A stretch of 64,000 nucleotides of DNA from Megasphaera stantonii (GCF_003367905.1 NZ_CP029462.1:2356001-2420000); one strand, 5' to 3'; shown: positions 17,716 to 27,280, counted from the first letter of the stretch. Translations and numbers: made by a program. The notes: generated by a model from the letters alone, not told the origin.

Positions 17716-18264
17716 TTAAAATGACGGCGGAGAAACGGCGAAGATGACGACGGCTGGTTCTTCGCCTACGTTTTGCCAGGTATGCTTCGTTTCGCTTTTG
17801 ATGCGCACGCTGTCGCCGGCATAGAGGACGCAGGTTTCGAAATCCAGGGTCAGCTCGACGGTGCCGGACTGGACGAGAGCGACTTCTTCTCCCTTATGGG
17901 CCAGCGGTTCCTGGCAGCTCTTGGCCTTAGGCGGCAAGGTGAGCTGCATCATTTCGATGGTGCCGTTCATGTCCGGCGTCAGGACTTCGTAATGAATGCC
18001 CTGGTCGATGAGCTGGCGGCGGTTTTCCTTGCGGACGACGTCGCTTTGGATGTCGGGGCTGTCCAAAAAAAATCGGTATAGCGGTTCGTCTAAGGCGATG
18101 GACAAGAGGCGAATCGTATTCAGCGACGGAGACGCCTGCCCTCGCTCTATCTGGCTGAGCATAGACGACGTGATTTGCGACGCCTCAGCCAGTTCTTTTA
18201 TTGTCAGGCCGCGGGCCAGGCGGTAGCTTTTTATTTTTTGACCTAATTGCAGTGATAAATCCAT
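17716..18264 (-). CDS. XRE-family regulator with cupin domain
   Basis: 182 residues. An N-terminal helix-turn-helix (L-T-I-K-E-L-A-E-A-S, then S-M-L-S-Q-I-E-R-G-Q-A-S-P-S) covers about residues 8-60. A C-terminal cupin (about 105-180) has G-E-E-V-A-L-V-Q-S-G-T-V and K-H-T-W-Q-N. This architecture is that of PuuR/SutR-like repressors that sense small metabolites through the cupin. It is transcribed alone, next to the SWIM gene on the same strand 65 bases away, so target genes are uncertain. Confidence 0.88.
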   Translation of the reverse strand: MDLSLQLGQKIKSYRLARGLTIKELAEASQITSSMLSQIERGQASPSLNTIRLLSIALDEPLYRFFLDSPDIQSDVVRKENRRQLIDQGIHYEVLTPDMNGTIEMMQLTLPPKAKSCQEPLAHKGEEVALVQSGTVELTLDFETCVLYAGDSVRIKSETKHTWQNVGEEPAVVIFAVSPPSF

Positions 18265-18329
18265 GACAGGCTCCTTTCTGTATTGATACTAGCAGACGAA
18301 GGCCTTCTTCGTCAACTATGCGGGCCGCC

Positions 18330-20081
18330 TCACGTCAGCTTATCCAGCTCTTCCATCATGGCCCGGCGCCGCTTGTACTGCTGCCGCCATTGGCCGACGA
18401 GGGCCTGTACGAAGGGCGGCCCGCCGGGAAGGCGTTTCATCTTGCGCAGAATCCGTACGATTTTGACGTAGCTCGGACGGCCAAGGCCTTGAACGGCAAT
18501 CTCTGTGACGATGTGTTCGTAAAGCTGAAGGAGCTCGTCGGGAAAATTCTCTTTGAGGATGGATTCGTATTGCTGTACTTCCGACAGGCGGCAATGCTTT
18601 TGGACGTGGCAAAGGAGGCGGTCGTAGAGCTTTTCTTCGGCGTATAGTTGTCCGGCGTAGGGATTGGTTCCCCAGCTGGTCAGGATTTTTTCCCGTTGCT
18701 CCCGCCATTCCTCCGGCTTATACTGACTTTTTAATTCCCTGTACAAATCGATATTGGCGACGTGGATGGTCAGGGCTAAATCCCACAGCATTTGGAGGTA
18801 ACGTTCCTGATTTTCTGTCTTTTTGTATAACTCCTTGAGTTTTTCGCAGCATTCGCGGGCGATGTACGACGGCGTGCTGTCGGCGGCGTAGGCTTGTTCC
18901 AAGACGGCAATCGCATTGGCGTCGTCTTGCTGCCATTCGTAAAATTCGCTCAGCAGCAGGCAGACGCTGCCGTACTGTTTGTATTGGGCAATATAGGCTG
19001 CTTGTTCCTCGGCAGGACAGCCTTTTTGCTCCATCAGAAGGACATGGGTTTTTATTTTTTGCGGCAAGATGACGTTTTCAAAATCTGTCTGCCGAGCAGC
19101 TTTTTGTACTTCCTTATCGGTCAAGGCCAGCTTTTTGTCTAAAAAGTCCGGGCCGGGGAACTGCTGCAGGATAAACTGCATGGCACAGTCCTGGGCCAGC
19201 TCATACCATAGGCCGTCCTTATGGGTGTAATCGAGCTGCCGGGCTGCCCAGTCGAAGATGCGGAGCTGGTTTTCTGCCGTGCAGTAGGGAAGCAGCTTGC
19301 CGACGATTTGATAGCAGAAATCGAACAAGCACCACAGCCCGCCGTCGGAGTCGTCCATATCCGTGGATTGCAGCTGCGACAGGGTGTAATCTACCGTTTT
19401 GAAAATACCGTCTGCCGTAGCGGCGGATATACGCTGGTCCAGGGACGATAAAAAAGAGTACAGCTCTCCTGTAAAATAACTGGCCTGTTCATAATCTATA
19501 TAGTCATCCCAGCCGGCGTCGGCGAAAATGCGATCGATTTCCCGTCTCCATTCTTTCAGCAGGCCCTTGGTCATGACGTTTTGCGTGAGCATGCGGAACC
19601 GGTTCTGCAGGGCCGGATCTTTTTCTAAGATGGAGTATAAAAAGGCGCGGACCGTCAGGTCGTCGGCGTTGTGTATGAGTTCAGCGAGGATGGTTTCCTG
19701 GTCCGGCTTGCAGGTCATTCCGGGGAAATCAGGCAGAACGTCGGCTTTCCAGTCGTCTAAGACATCATCTTCGTCCTCTCCGCTTTCCCATTCCGATTCA
19801 TCGGGCTTTGCTGACAATATGAGGTCCTCCGTTTCCTGACAGGCGAACAGGACGGCGGCCATGTGCTTGCAGTGATTGTCGTCAGCCGCATAAGGGCAGG
19901 TGCAGGACATCGCCTGAATGATCCCGTCTTTTATGCCGATTTCAACGTCATAGTCTTCCGTTCCCAATACGACAGCTGTTATTTGCGTGTCTGTAATTTT
20001 GAGATCCTCGACGGCGGCATCGCGGTAATACTCTGCTCCGCGATGCAGTATATGCGGTTTAAATAAGAGTTCCCAGTCCAT
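18330..20081 (-). CDS. SWIM zinc-finger protein
   Basis: 583 residues. The SWIM motif is exact: Cys60, Cys62, Cys71 and His73 in the C-x-C-x8-C-x-H pattern, after a typical R-G-A-E-Y-Y-R-D start. The acidic segment S-E-W-E-S-G-E-D-E-D-D-V-L-D-D follows, and the rest is helical and repeat-like (A-I-A-V-L-E-Q-A-Y-A-A-D), similar to TPR-type folds. SWIM proteins of this kind often sit next to an SNF2 helicase; none is present here. The ribosome site GGAGGAGGG precedes ATG. A role in nucleic acid or protein binding is likely but not proven. Confidence 0.85.
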   Translation of the reverse strand: MDWELLFKPHILHRGAEYYRDAAVEDLKITDTQITAVVLGTEDYDVEIGIKDGIIQAMSCTCPYAADDNHCKHMAAVLFACQETEDLILSAKPDESEWESGEDEDDVLDDWKADVLPDFPGMTCKPDQETILAELIHNADDLTVRAFLYSILEKDPALQNRFRMLTQNVMTKGLLKEWRREIDRIFADAGWDDYIDYEQASYFTGELYSFLSSLDQRISAATADGIFKTVDYTLSQLQSTDMDDSDGGLWCLFDFCYQIVGKLLPYCTAENQLRIFDWAARQLDYTHKDGLWYELAQDCAMQFILQQFPGPDFLDKKLALTDKEVQKAARQTDFENVILPQKIKTHVLLMEQKGCPAEEQAAYIAQYKQYGSVCLLLSEFYEWQQDDANAIAVLEQAYAADSTPSYIARECCEKLKELYKKTENQERYLQMLWDLALTIHVANIDLYRELKSQYKPEEWREQREKILTSWGTNPYAGQLYAEEKLYDRLLCHVQKHCRLSEVQQYESILKENFPDELLQLYEHIVTEIAVQGLGRPSYVKIVRILRKMKRLPGGPPFVQALVGQWRQQYKRRRAMMEELDKLT

Positions 20082-20137
20082 TGTATGCCCTCCTCCTTCG
20101 CATAGTTGTACATAATAGTCTTATTTGAAGATATATC

Positions 20138-20171
20138 AAAACGTTGCCGTCAGGCGAGAGGGCAACGTTTT
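20138..20171 (-). terminator. Terminator of putP
   Basis: AAAACGTTGCC at 20138-20148 pairs with GGCAACGTTTT at 20161-20171; the minus-strand side ends in a T-run, downstream of the putP stop. Confidence 0.85.
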
Positions 20172-20179
20172 GCAGAATC

Positions 20180-21685
20180 TTATCGTTCATCACCTTTTAA
20201 GATGGTGATTTTTTGTTTAAAATGAATGGCTTCGTCAAATTCCTTGAGCATTTCCGGGCTTGGTTCCTTGTCCATCTTGCTGACGACGTAGATGGCGATG
20301 AGGGAGAAAATGAATCCCGGTACGATTTCGTACAGTCCCAGCCAGCCGAATTGCTTCCAAATGAGGACGGTCAGGCCGCCGACGATGATGCCGGCCAGAG
20401 CGCCGTTTTTCGTCATGCGCCGCCAGTACAGGGACAGGAGAATCGTCGGGCCGAAGGCTGCGCCGAAGCCTGCCCAGGCATAGGCGACCATGGTAAGGAT
20501 ATAGCTGTTTGGATTCAGGGCCAGGATGATGGCCAGGGCCGAGACGACGAGAACGGTGATGCGGCTGACGAGGATCAATTCCTTGTCGCTGGCGTTCTTA
20601 CGGATAAAGGTATGGTAGAAGTCTTTGGAAATGGCCGACGCCGTGACGAGAAGCTGAGACGACGCCGTACTCATGATAGCCGCCAGTACGGCCGATAAAA
20701 TCAAGCCGGTGACGAAGGGCGAGAAGAGCATCTGGCTCATGACCAGGAAAACCTTTTCCGTATCGGCGCCGGTCAGCGGGTCGATCAGCACGACCTTGCC
20801 GACGAGGCCGACGAGAACGGCCGCGGCCAGGGAAATGACGACCCAGGTCATAGCGATGTGTTTCGATTTCTTCAATTCATCGGGATTGCCGATAGCCATG
20901 AAGCGGACGAGGATGTGAGGCTGGCCGAAGTATCCTACGCCCCAGGCCAGGGAAGAAATGATGCCGATAATGCCGGCCGTGCTCGAGTCGGGCACCATAT
21001 CCAGCAGCTGCGGCGCATCGGCAGCGATGCGGGTCATCGTTTCGACGGGGCCGCCGACGACGATCATGCCGACGAGAGGCACGAGGACGATAGCCAGGAA
21101 CATCATGCAGCCTTGGATGAAGTCGGTCCAGCAGACGGCCATGAAGCCGCCCAGGAAGGTGTACACGACGACGACGCCGGCGCTGAGGAGCAGCGCTGAG
21201 AAGTAATCCATGCCGAAGACCGTTTCAAACAGCTTCCCGCCGGATACGAAGCCCGACGACGTATAAATCAGGAAGAAGATGAGGATAAATACGGCCGAAA
21301 TGATGCGGATCAGGTTCTGGTCGTCGTGGAAGCGGTTTTTTAAGTAGTCCGGCATGGTCAGGCTGTTGTTGGCGATTTCCGTATAATTGCGCAGGCGCTG
21401 CGAAATATAATGCCAGTTTAAATAGGTGCCGATGGCGATGCCGATGGCGATCCACGACGCGGATACGCCCGTAGAGTAGGCCAGGCCCGGCACGCCCATG
21501 AGCATCCAGCCGCTCATGTCGGACGCTTCGGCGCTCATGGACGTAATCCACGGACCGAGGCTGCGGCCGCCGAGGATGTAGTCGCTCAGGTGCCGCTGGG
21601 AGCGTGAATAATATACGCCAATGAGCAGCATTGCCAGCAGGTAAATAGCAAATGCCGTAATTACGGACACATTAGATTCTAGCAT
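20180..21685 (-). CDS. putP: Sodium/proline symporter
   Basis: A sodium:solute symporter of 501 residues with about 13 membrane segments. PutP marks include Y-I-L-G-G-R-S-L-G-P-W, M-S-A-E-A-S-D-M-S-G-W-M-L-M-G-V-P-G and G-F-G-A-A-F-G-P. It imports proline with Na+ into the cytoplasm. An upstream in-frame Met at 21709 exists, but GGGAGG lies correctly for the ATG whose complement ends at 21685, giving the family start M-L-E-S-N. It is monocistronic, with its own terminator. Confidence 0.93.
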   Translation of the reverse strand: MLESNVSVITAFAIYLLAMLLIGVYYSRSQRHLSDYILGGRSLGPWITSMSAEASDMSGWMLMGVPGLAYSTGVSASWIAIGIAIGTYLNWHYISQRLRNYTEIANNSLTMPDYLKNRFHDDQNLIRIISAVFILIFFLIYTSSGFVSGGKLFETVFGMDYFSALLLSAGVVVVYTFLGGFMAVCWTDFIQGCMMFLAIVLVPLVGMIVVGGPVETMTRIAADAPQLLDMVPDSSTAGIIGIISSLAWGVGYFGQPHILVRFMAIGNPDELKKSKHIAMTWVVISLAAAVLVGLVGKVVLIDPLTGADTEKVFLVMSQMLFSPFVTGLILSAVLAAIMSTASSQLLVTASAISKDFYHTFIRKNASDKELILVSRITVLVVSALAIILALNPNSYILTMVAYAWAGFGAAFGPTILLSLYWRRMTKNGALAGIIVGGLTVLIWKQFGWLGLYEIVPGFIFSLIAIYVVSKMDKEPSPEMLKEFDEAIHFKQKITILKGDER

Positions 21686-21970
21686 GAAATAATTCCTCCC
21701 CCTGCTCAAACAGGCCGAACGGACGCATCGGCAGACCTGCTCGAGCGATTGTCTTGTAATAGCATTCTGTATATAAATAAAATAATGGTTTCATTGTACT
21801 GTACTTTTGCCCGGCAGGCAAGGGTTTTATCGTGATAAAGTGGAAAAAATTATTAAATGTATTTATAATAATAGAATCTAAATACATTTTTGATGAATTT
21901 TCCCATGCGGCGCGCCGCTGCCCGGCGAAACGCATGCCAATCACTGCATACAGAAGAATGGGAGACAGTT

Positions 21971-23842
21971 ATGAATATACTGACGTTAGACAAGGTAAAA
22001 AAATCATACGGCCTGCGGGTTCTCTTCGACGACGTGACCTTCGCCGTCGACGGCGGGCAGAAATTGGGCCTCATCGGCTTAAACGGCGCCGGCAAGACGA
22101 CGCTGCTGAAAATTATCGCCGGTCTGGCTGAAGCCGACAGCGGGGAAATCTGGAAAAATCAGAAGGCCCGCATTCATTTCCTGCCGCAGGAACCGCAGTT
22201 TTTGCCGGGCCGCACCGTACTGGAAAGCGTGCTGGACGGCGACCTGCCGGTCATGCAGCTCCTGCGCCGCTATGAAGAAGCGGTCCAGCGCGGCGACGAC
22301 GAGGGAGTCGTCAAGCTGACGGAAGAAATGGATGCGAGCCATGCCTGGGAGCTGGAGCAGCACGCCAAGGTCATTTTGCAGAAACTGGGCATTGACGACC
22401 TGACGCAGCGCGTCGACGAGTTATCCGGCGGCCAGCGCAAGCGGCTGGGGCTGGCCCGAGCCCTGATCATGCCCTGCGATCTTCTCATCATGGACGAACC
22501 GACGAACCATTTAGACGACAAGACGATCCTGTGGCTGGAAGCGTATCTTCGGGACAGTAAAGCGGCCCTCATCGTCAGCACTCATGACCGGTATTTTCTC
22601 GATACGGTCGTCGACTCCATGATTGAACTCGACAGGGGCCATGTGTATACGTATGAAGGAAACTATGCGGCTTATTTGGAGCTGCGGCAGGCCCGGCTGG
22701 AACAGGAAGAAGCGTCGGCAGAAAAGCGGCGCAACCTCATACGGCGCGAGACGGCCTGGATTCGCCGGGGCGCTCAGGCTCGCTCGACGAAGCAGAAGGC
22801 CCGCCGCGACCGGTACGAGCAGCTCTGCGCCATTGAAGACGGCAAGCCTGTGGAAAACGTGGAAATCTTCGATACGTCCGTACGGCTCGGCAAGACCATA
22901 TTGGATATTGACGACGTGGCCTTTGCCTATCCGGGGCAGGAGGCGTTGTTCAGCGGCGTGACGTATCACGTCGTCAAGCACGACCGCATCGGCATCATCG
23001 GCGAAAACGGCGTAGGGAAGTCAACGATGCTGAAAGTGCTGTCCGGTGAGCTGCAGCCTACGGCGGGAACACTGACTATCGGCCAGACCGTCCGCTTCGG
23101 TTTCTTTACGCAGCAGCTGCCGGAGTTCGACGAGTCCATGCGGGTCATCGACTACATCCAGGAGCGCGGCCATTTCGTGACCAACCAGTTTGGCCAGCGC
23201 ATATCGGCGACGCGCCTGCTGGAGCAATTTCTCTTTTCCGACGAGATGCAGTATACCTATATTTATAAACTAAGCGGCGGCGAGCGGCGGCGGCTCTATT
23301 TGCTCAGGCTGCTCATGGAGCAGCCTAACGTCCTTTTGCTGGACGAACCGACCAATGATTTGGATATACCGACGCTTACTGTATTGGAACGGTATCTCGA
23401 TACATATCAGGGCGTTGTTCTCGTCGTATCCCACGACCGCTATTTCCTGGATCGCGTAGCCGATAAGCTGTTCATCATCGAAAACGGGACGTGGAAAAGA
23501 TATTACGGCGATTACAGCGACTATCTGGCCGAAACCCTTGCCGTCCGCAGCGAGAAAGACGACGTGAAAAAATCGCCGGCTGCGGCGCAGTCAAAGGGTG
23601 AAGCGGCTCCGGTTGCCCGCAAAGTTGGTCTGACGGCCCGGCAGGAGGAAGAACTCCGGCGTATTTTGGAGGAACTGCCGCAGTATGAAGGATTACTAAA
23701 AGGCATCAACGCGGCCATCGCGGCGGCCGGAAGCGATTACGAACAGGTAGAATCGCTCTTAAAAGAGCAGCAGGAGACGCAGCGGAAGGTCGACGAGCTG
23801 ACAGAACGATGGTGCGAGATGGAAGACTTGAAAGCGGAGTAA
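21971..23842 (+). CDS. ABC-F family ATPase, Uup-like
   Basis: 623 residues with two ABC domains and no membrane segments, as in translation factors of the ABC-F class. Walker A motifs are G-L-N-G-A-G-K-T-T (about residue 36) and G-E-N-G-V-G-K-S-T (about 350). Both signatures (L-S-G-G-Q, L-S-G-G-E) and both D-E-P-T-N Walker B ends are intact. A basic linker lies between domains and the last 70 residues form a charged coiled coil, which points to the Uup branch. The true start is ATG 21971 with GGAGA before it; a frame from 21890 adds 27 unlikely residues. Ribosome-associated rescue or structure-specific DNA roles are known for relatives; which applies is unclear. Confidence 0.9.
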   Translation: MNILTLDKVKKSYGLRVLFDDVTFAVDGGQKLGLIGLNGAGKTTLLKIIAGLAEADSGEIWKNQKARIHFLPQEPQFLPGRTVLESVLDGDLPVMQLLRRYEEAVQRGDDEGVVKLTEEMDASHAWELEQHAKVILQKLGIDDLTQRVDELSGGQRKRLGLARALIMPCDLLIMDEPTNHLDDKTILWLEAYLRDSKAALIVSTHDRYFLDTVVDSMIELDRGHVYTYEGNYAAYLELRQARLEQEEASAEKRRNLIRRETAWIRRGAQARSTKQKARRDRYEQLCAIEDGKPVENVEIFDTSVRLGKTILDIDDVAFAYPGQEALFSGVTYHVVKHDRIGIIGENGVGKSTMLKVLSGELQPTAGTLTIGQTVRFGFFTQQLPEFDESMRVIDYIQERGHFVTNQFGQRISATRLLEQFLFSDEMQYTYIYKLSGGERRRLYLLRLLMEQPNVLLLDEPTNDLDIPTLTVLERYLDTYQGVVLVVSHDRYFLDRVADKLFIIENGTWKRYYGDYSDYLAETLAVRSEKDDVKKSPAAAQSKGEAAPVARKVGLTARQEEELRRILEELPQYEGLLKGINAAIAAAGSDYEQVESLLKEQQETQRKVDELTERWCEMEDLKAE

Positions 23843-24020
23843 AAATATAAACATATGGACGGGTATGACATGGTATTTTTCGTATCTATGATAGTTTGAG
23901 CATTCATTCTTAACTATGCAAAATCAGCATAAAAATCATGTAAAAATCAGTAAATAAAATACGGTAAAGTAATGGAAATCAATTCTCTGTTTATGTTATT
24001 CTATAGGTAACGAAAAAAGT

Positions 24021-24041
24021 TTGTGATAAATGATTACATAG
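24021..24041 (+). promoter_or_regulatory. Imperfect palindrome upstream of the hydrogenase gene
   Basis: TGTGAT and ATTACA flank AAATG at 24022-24038, an inverted repeat with one mismatch, about 40 bases before the ATG. It resembles Crp/Fnr- or Rex-type operators but matches neither consensus exactly. Confidence 0.35.
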
Positions 24042-24078
24042 TTTGCATGTAAATATTTTTTACAAAAAGGAGAAAAAG

Positions 24079-25539
24079 ATGTCTGTATTCCGTTCCAGAT
24101 TCAAAGAACTTCAGCGGCGCGTTCCCATAGATGAACACAACTGTGCCGTTCAATTTGACGAAACTAAGTGCAAAAATTGCACATTGTGCCGCCGAGCCTG
24201 CTCCAACACGCAGAGCATCATGGACTATTACAGTTTGGCAAGTACGGGCGATATGCCGATTTGCGTCCATTGCGGTCAATGCGCTTCAGCTTGCCCCTTT
24301 GACGCTATTACGGAAGTAAACGACGTAGAAAAAGTAAAAGCAGCAATTCAGGATCCGGATAAAATCGTTATTTTCCAAACGGCTCCGGCCGTCCGCGTCG
24401 GCCTTGGCGAATCCTTCGGCATGGAGCCGGGGACTTTCGTTGAAGGCAAGATGGTCGCAGCCCTGCGGGCTCTTGGCGGCGATTACGTATTCGATACGGA
24501 CTTCGGCGCCGATCTGACGATTATGGAAGAAGCGACGGAGCTGCTCCACCGCCTCCAGTCCGAAGAAATCCCTATCCCGCAGTTTACGAGCTGCTGCCCG
24601 GCCTGGGTAGAATTTGCTGAAATTTTCTATCCCGATCTCCTTCCGCATTTATCCTCGACGAAGAGCCCGATCAGCATTTTGAGCCCGGTCATCAAAACCT
24701 TCTTTGCGCAAAAGAAAGATATCGACCCGAGCAAGATCGTCAACGTCTGCGTTACGCCCTGTACGGCGAAAAAAGCGGAAATTCTTCGTCCTGAATTCAA
24801 CAGCTCGTCTATTTTCTGGGATGTTCCGGAAATGCGCGACACCGATATCTGTATTACGACGCGTGAATTGGCGAACTGGATTAAAGAAGAAAATATCGAC
24901 TTTGCTGCCTTGGAAGACAGCAAGTTCGATACCGCCTTCGGCGAATCGTCTGGCGGCGGCAAGATTTTCGGCAACTCCGGCGGCGTTATGGAAGCGGCTA
25001 TCCGCACGGCGTACCACCTGTTTACAGGCCGTCCGGCTCCGAAGGATTTCATTCCCTTTGAAGAAGTCCGCGGCCAGGAAGGCGTCAAAAAAGCCAGCGT
25101 CGCCTTCGGCCATTTCGTACTTCACGTCGCCTCTATCAGCGGCTTGGCCAACGCTCGCGCCTTTATCGACGACCTCATCAAAAACAACGATTTCGAAAAC
25201 TATTCCTTTATCGAAGTCATGGCCTGCCCCGGCGGCTGTATCGGCGGCGGCGGCCAGCCTAAGGTCAAACTGCCTCAGGTGAAAAAGGTCAACGAAGCCC
25301 GCATTGCCTCGCTGTACAAATCGGACGAAGAAACGGATATCAAAGCCAGCTGGCAGAATCCGGAAATCGAAGAATTGTACAAGCTCTTCCTTGATGAACC
25401 GCTGTCGGAAATGGCCGAATGGGCCCTTCATACCTACTTCAGCGACAAGTCCGATCAGCTGGGCAAGATGAAGAACTTGACGCCGGAAACGAACCCCATG
25501 TCTACGCGATTCAAACCGACGGTACATCAGCCGTTGTAA
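24079..25539 (+). CDS. hydA: [FeFe] hydrogenase, monomeric, two [4Fe4S] clusters
   Basis: 486 residues, close in size and layout to the Megasphaera elsdenii enzyme. Two ferredoxin-type clusters are bound by Cys31, 34, 37, 41 and Cys62, 65, 68, 72. The H-cluster motifs follow: T-S-C-C-P-A-W from residue 170, T-P-C-T-A-K-K from 226, and A-C-P-G-G-C-I-G-G-G-G-Q-P with Cys383 and Cys387. The second motif has Thr where most enzymes have Met. It lacks the extra N-terminal [2Fe2S] domain of clostridial enzymes and a C-terminal extension; ferredoxin or flavodoxin is the likely partner. Start ATG 24079 has AAAGGAG upstream; a frame from 24043 is too long. Monocistronic. Confidence 0.95.
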   Translation: MSVFRSRFKELQRRVPIDEHNCAVQFDETKCKNCTLCRRACSNTQSIMDYYSLASTGDMPICVHCGQCASACPFDAITEVNDVEKVKAAIQDPDKIVIFQTAPAVRVGLGESFGMEPGTFVEGKMVAALRALGGDYVFDTDFGADLTIMEEATELLHRLQSEEIPIPQFTSCCPAWVEFAEIFYPDLLPHLSSTKSPISILSPVIKTFFAQKKDIDPSKIVNVCVTPCTAKKAEILRPEFNSSSIFWDVPEMRDTDICITTRELANWIKEENIDFAALEDSKFDTAFGESSGGGKIFGNSGGVMEAAIRTAYHLFTGRPAPKDFIPFEEVRGQEGVKKASVAFGHFVLHVASISGLANARAFIDDLIKNNDFENYSFIEVMACPGGCIGGGGQPKVKLPQVKKVNEARIASLYKSDEETDIKASWQNPEIEELYKLFLDEPLSEMAEWALHTYFSDKSDQLGKMKNLTPETNPMSTRFKPTVHQPL

Positions 25540-25567
25540 TAGACCCATCATAGTTGAATAGAGACGT

Positions 25568-25603
25568 AAGACCAGCCTGACGTGTGCGGGCTGGTCTTTT
25601 TTT
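25568..25603 (+). terminator. Terminator of hydA
   Basis: AAGACCAGCC pairs with GGCTGGTCTT followed by seven T residues. Confidence 0.9.
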
Positions 25604-25643
25604 GCATGCGAACAATATAAATGATAAAATGAATCAATGTCTA

Positions 25644-25672
25644 TTGACTTATGAGAATTATTCTTGTATAAT
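25644..25672 (+). promoter_or_regulatory. Promoter of ompM copy 1
   Basis: TTGACT at 25644-25649 and TATAAT at 25667-25672 with a 17-base spacer; predicted start near 25679, giving a leader of about 175 bases. Confidence 0.85.
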
Positions 25673-25727
25673 TTGGTTGTCACCAAGGTAATGAAAATGC
25701 ATACATGCCTTGCATATTGCCGGAGTC

Positions 25728-25846
25728 TATCGTTTTCACAAGAGTAAAAGAGAGGAAACTAGGCGCACTCGTCACTGAAATTGCTGAGAACGATACCCAT
25801 CTGACAAATGTAAAAAAAAGAAAACATATTTCATTTGGAAGGGGTA
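25728..25846 (+). promoter_or_regulatory. Structured leader RNA of ompM copy 1
   Basis: Stem 25728-25738 with 25785-25795 (11 pairs, one G-U) encloses the conserved block GAGAGGAAACTAGG. Downstream, TACCC (25794-25798) and CAAATG (25805-25810) can pair with GGGTA (25842-25846) and CATTTG (25832-25837), covering the ribosome site. The two states share bases 25794-25795. Confidence 0.7.
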
Positions 25847-25853
25847 ATTCATC

Positions 25854-27161
25854 ATGAAATCAAAAGTATTCGCATCCTTAGCGGCCGTTATGGCAGTCAG
25901 CGCGACTTGCGCCTTTGCGGCCAATCCCTTTGTTGACGTACCGACAGATAGCTGGGCCTACAAATCGGTCGTAGAATTAGCTGACGCCGGCGTCATTCAG
26001 GGCGTCGACGGCCAGTACTTCCAGGGCCAGCGCAGCATTACCCGCTATGAAGCGGCGGAAATGGTAGCTAAAGCGATGGCTCATATGGATAAGGCGTCGG
26101 TGGAACAGCGGGCCCTTATCAACAAGCTTGCCGATGAATATGCCGACGAGCTGAACAACCTCGGCGTCCGCGTGTCGAATCTAGAAAACCGCGTCGGCAA
26201 TATTAAATTCAGCGGCGACGCCCGCGTTCGCTTCCAGCACAGCAGTGATGCCGGCTTGAAAAATGATGATGCCTGGGATTACCGTATTCGCCTCCGCGGC
26301 GTAGCCCAGGTCAATGACCGTACGACGGCGACAGTGGGCATCAGTACAGGTGACGTAAGCTTTGGCGGCAACGGCGCGGCCAGTGAAAATGCCGACGTAT
26401 TTGCCGATGACATCAAAATCGATTACAATTTCGGCAGCCCGAACTGGAATTTGAGCTTGGGTCGCACGGATACGTACGTCCTCGGCGGCGAGAACGCCTA
26501 TGGCTACCAATACGGCGACGTATTTGACCGGGCCGAATTGAAATACCAGAACGATTCCTTTGCCGTAACGGCTGGCTACGGTAAATTTAAGGAAGGCGAC
26601 ATCGCCGGCGACAGCGAACTGACATTGGACGGTGTAAAGACCGGCTACGGTGAAATCGAAGGATTCTTCGGCAACGGCTCGGCTGTCGGCGTATACTACA
26701 ATGATTTCTCTACTGCCGGAGGAAGCGACCGGACAGCTGCCGATTATTATGACGTCGACGATCTGTGGGGCGCTTATGCCAGCGTAAATGTCGGTTCGAA
26801 ATGGAATCTTTTAGCAAACTACGAAAGCATCAGCCGTGATAAATCAGATGACAGTGTCAGCGATCCGAAGGTCTGGATTGGAAAGGTTACCTATGGATCG
26901 GTCAGCGAAGAACAGAAAGGCTCTTGGGATGCCTGGTTAGAATATATCGACGCGGAAAAAGGAGCACTTATTGGCGGGGCGACGAACTCCTGGCGCGACG
27001 ACAGTGTTCTCAACGGCGTTACCTCGTGGGGCGTCGGATTTGATTATGCCGTAGGCAAAAACGTAGTGTTGACAGTAGGACAAACCTTTGGTACTGAAGG
27101 CAAAAACGGCTTGAAAGACCCTGACGAATTTACCGATATAGAGTTAAATTTCTTCTTCTAA
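25854..27161 (+). CDS. ompM: SLH-domain outer-membrane porin, OmpM type, copy 1
   Basis: 435 residues. A signal peptide (cleavage near A-F-A-A-N-P) is followed by one SLH domain (about residues 24-85: N-P-F-V-D-V-P-T-D-S-W-A-Y, then I-T-R-Y-E-A-A-E-M-V), a coiled coil (about 85-120) and a beta-barrel ending in Phe (L-N-F-F-F). In Negativicutes this architecture tethers the outer membrane to peptidoglycan and makes a porin; the SLH domain binds decorated peptidoglycan. It has its own promoter, leader and terminator. The barrel contains repeated aromatic strands such as G-Y-G-K-F-K-E-G. It is the most diverged of the four clustered copies at the ribosome site. Confidence 0.95.
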   Translation: MKSKVFASLAAVMAVSATCAFAANPFVDVPTDSWAYKSVVELADAGVIQGVDGQYFQGQRSITRYEAAEMVAKAMAHMDKASVEQRALINKLADEYADELNNLGVRVSNLENRVGNIKFSGDARVRFQHSSDAGLKNDDAWDYRIRLRGVAQVNDRTTATVGISTGDVSFGGNGAASENADVFADDIKIDYNFGSPNWNLSLGRTDTYVLGGENAYGYQYGDVFDRAELKYQNDSFAVTAGYGKFKEGDIAGDSELTLDGVKTGYGEIEGFFGNGSAVGVYYNDFSTAGGSDRTAADYYDVDDLWGAYASVNVGSKWNLLANYESISRDKSDDSVSDPKVWIGKVTYGSVSEEQKGSWDAWLEYIDAEKGALIGGATNSWRDDSVLNGVTSWGVGFDYAVGKNVVLTVGQTFGTEGKNGLKDPDEFTDIELNFFF

Positions 27162-27236
27162 GAGACAAAAAGAGCCATTGTCTTTTACGTAAAATGTAGG
27201 AAAAGAAACAGAAAAATCTCTGTAATAAGCGTGTAA

Positions 27237-27280
27237 AAACGGCTGAAAATCGCATGGTGATGCGGTTTTCAGCCGTTTTG
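27237..27280 (+). terminator. Terminator of ompM copy 1
   Basis: A long stem (AAACGGCTGAAAA with TTTTCAGCCGTTT) ends in TTTT, and its last bases overlap the -35 box of the next promoter. Confidence 0.85.

Noticed and set aside
24649-25686. 345-residue frame antisense to hydA
   Set aside because: It overlaps the whole hydrogenase gene, which has exact cluster motifs; the antisense protein is arginine/phenylalanine-rich and without a ribosome site.
25760-25800. TPP-riboswitch-like bases (CTGAGA...ACCC) in the ompM copy 1 leader
   Set aside because: The other conserved TPP elements are missing, and the bases are explained by the stem shared with the other ompM leaders.
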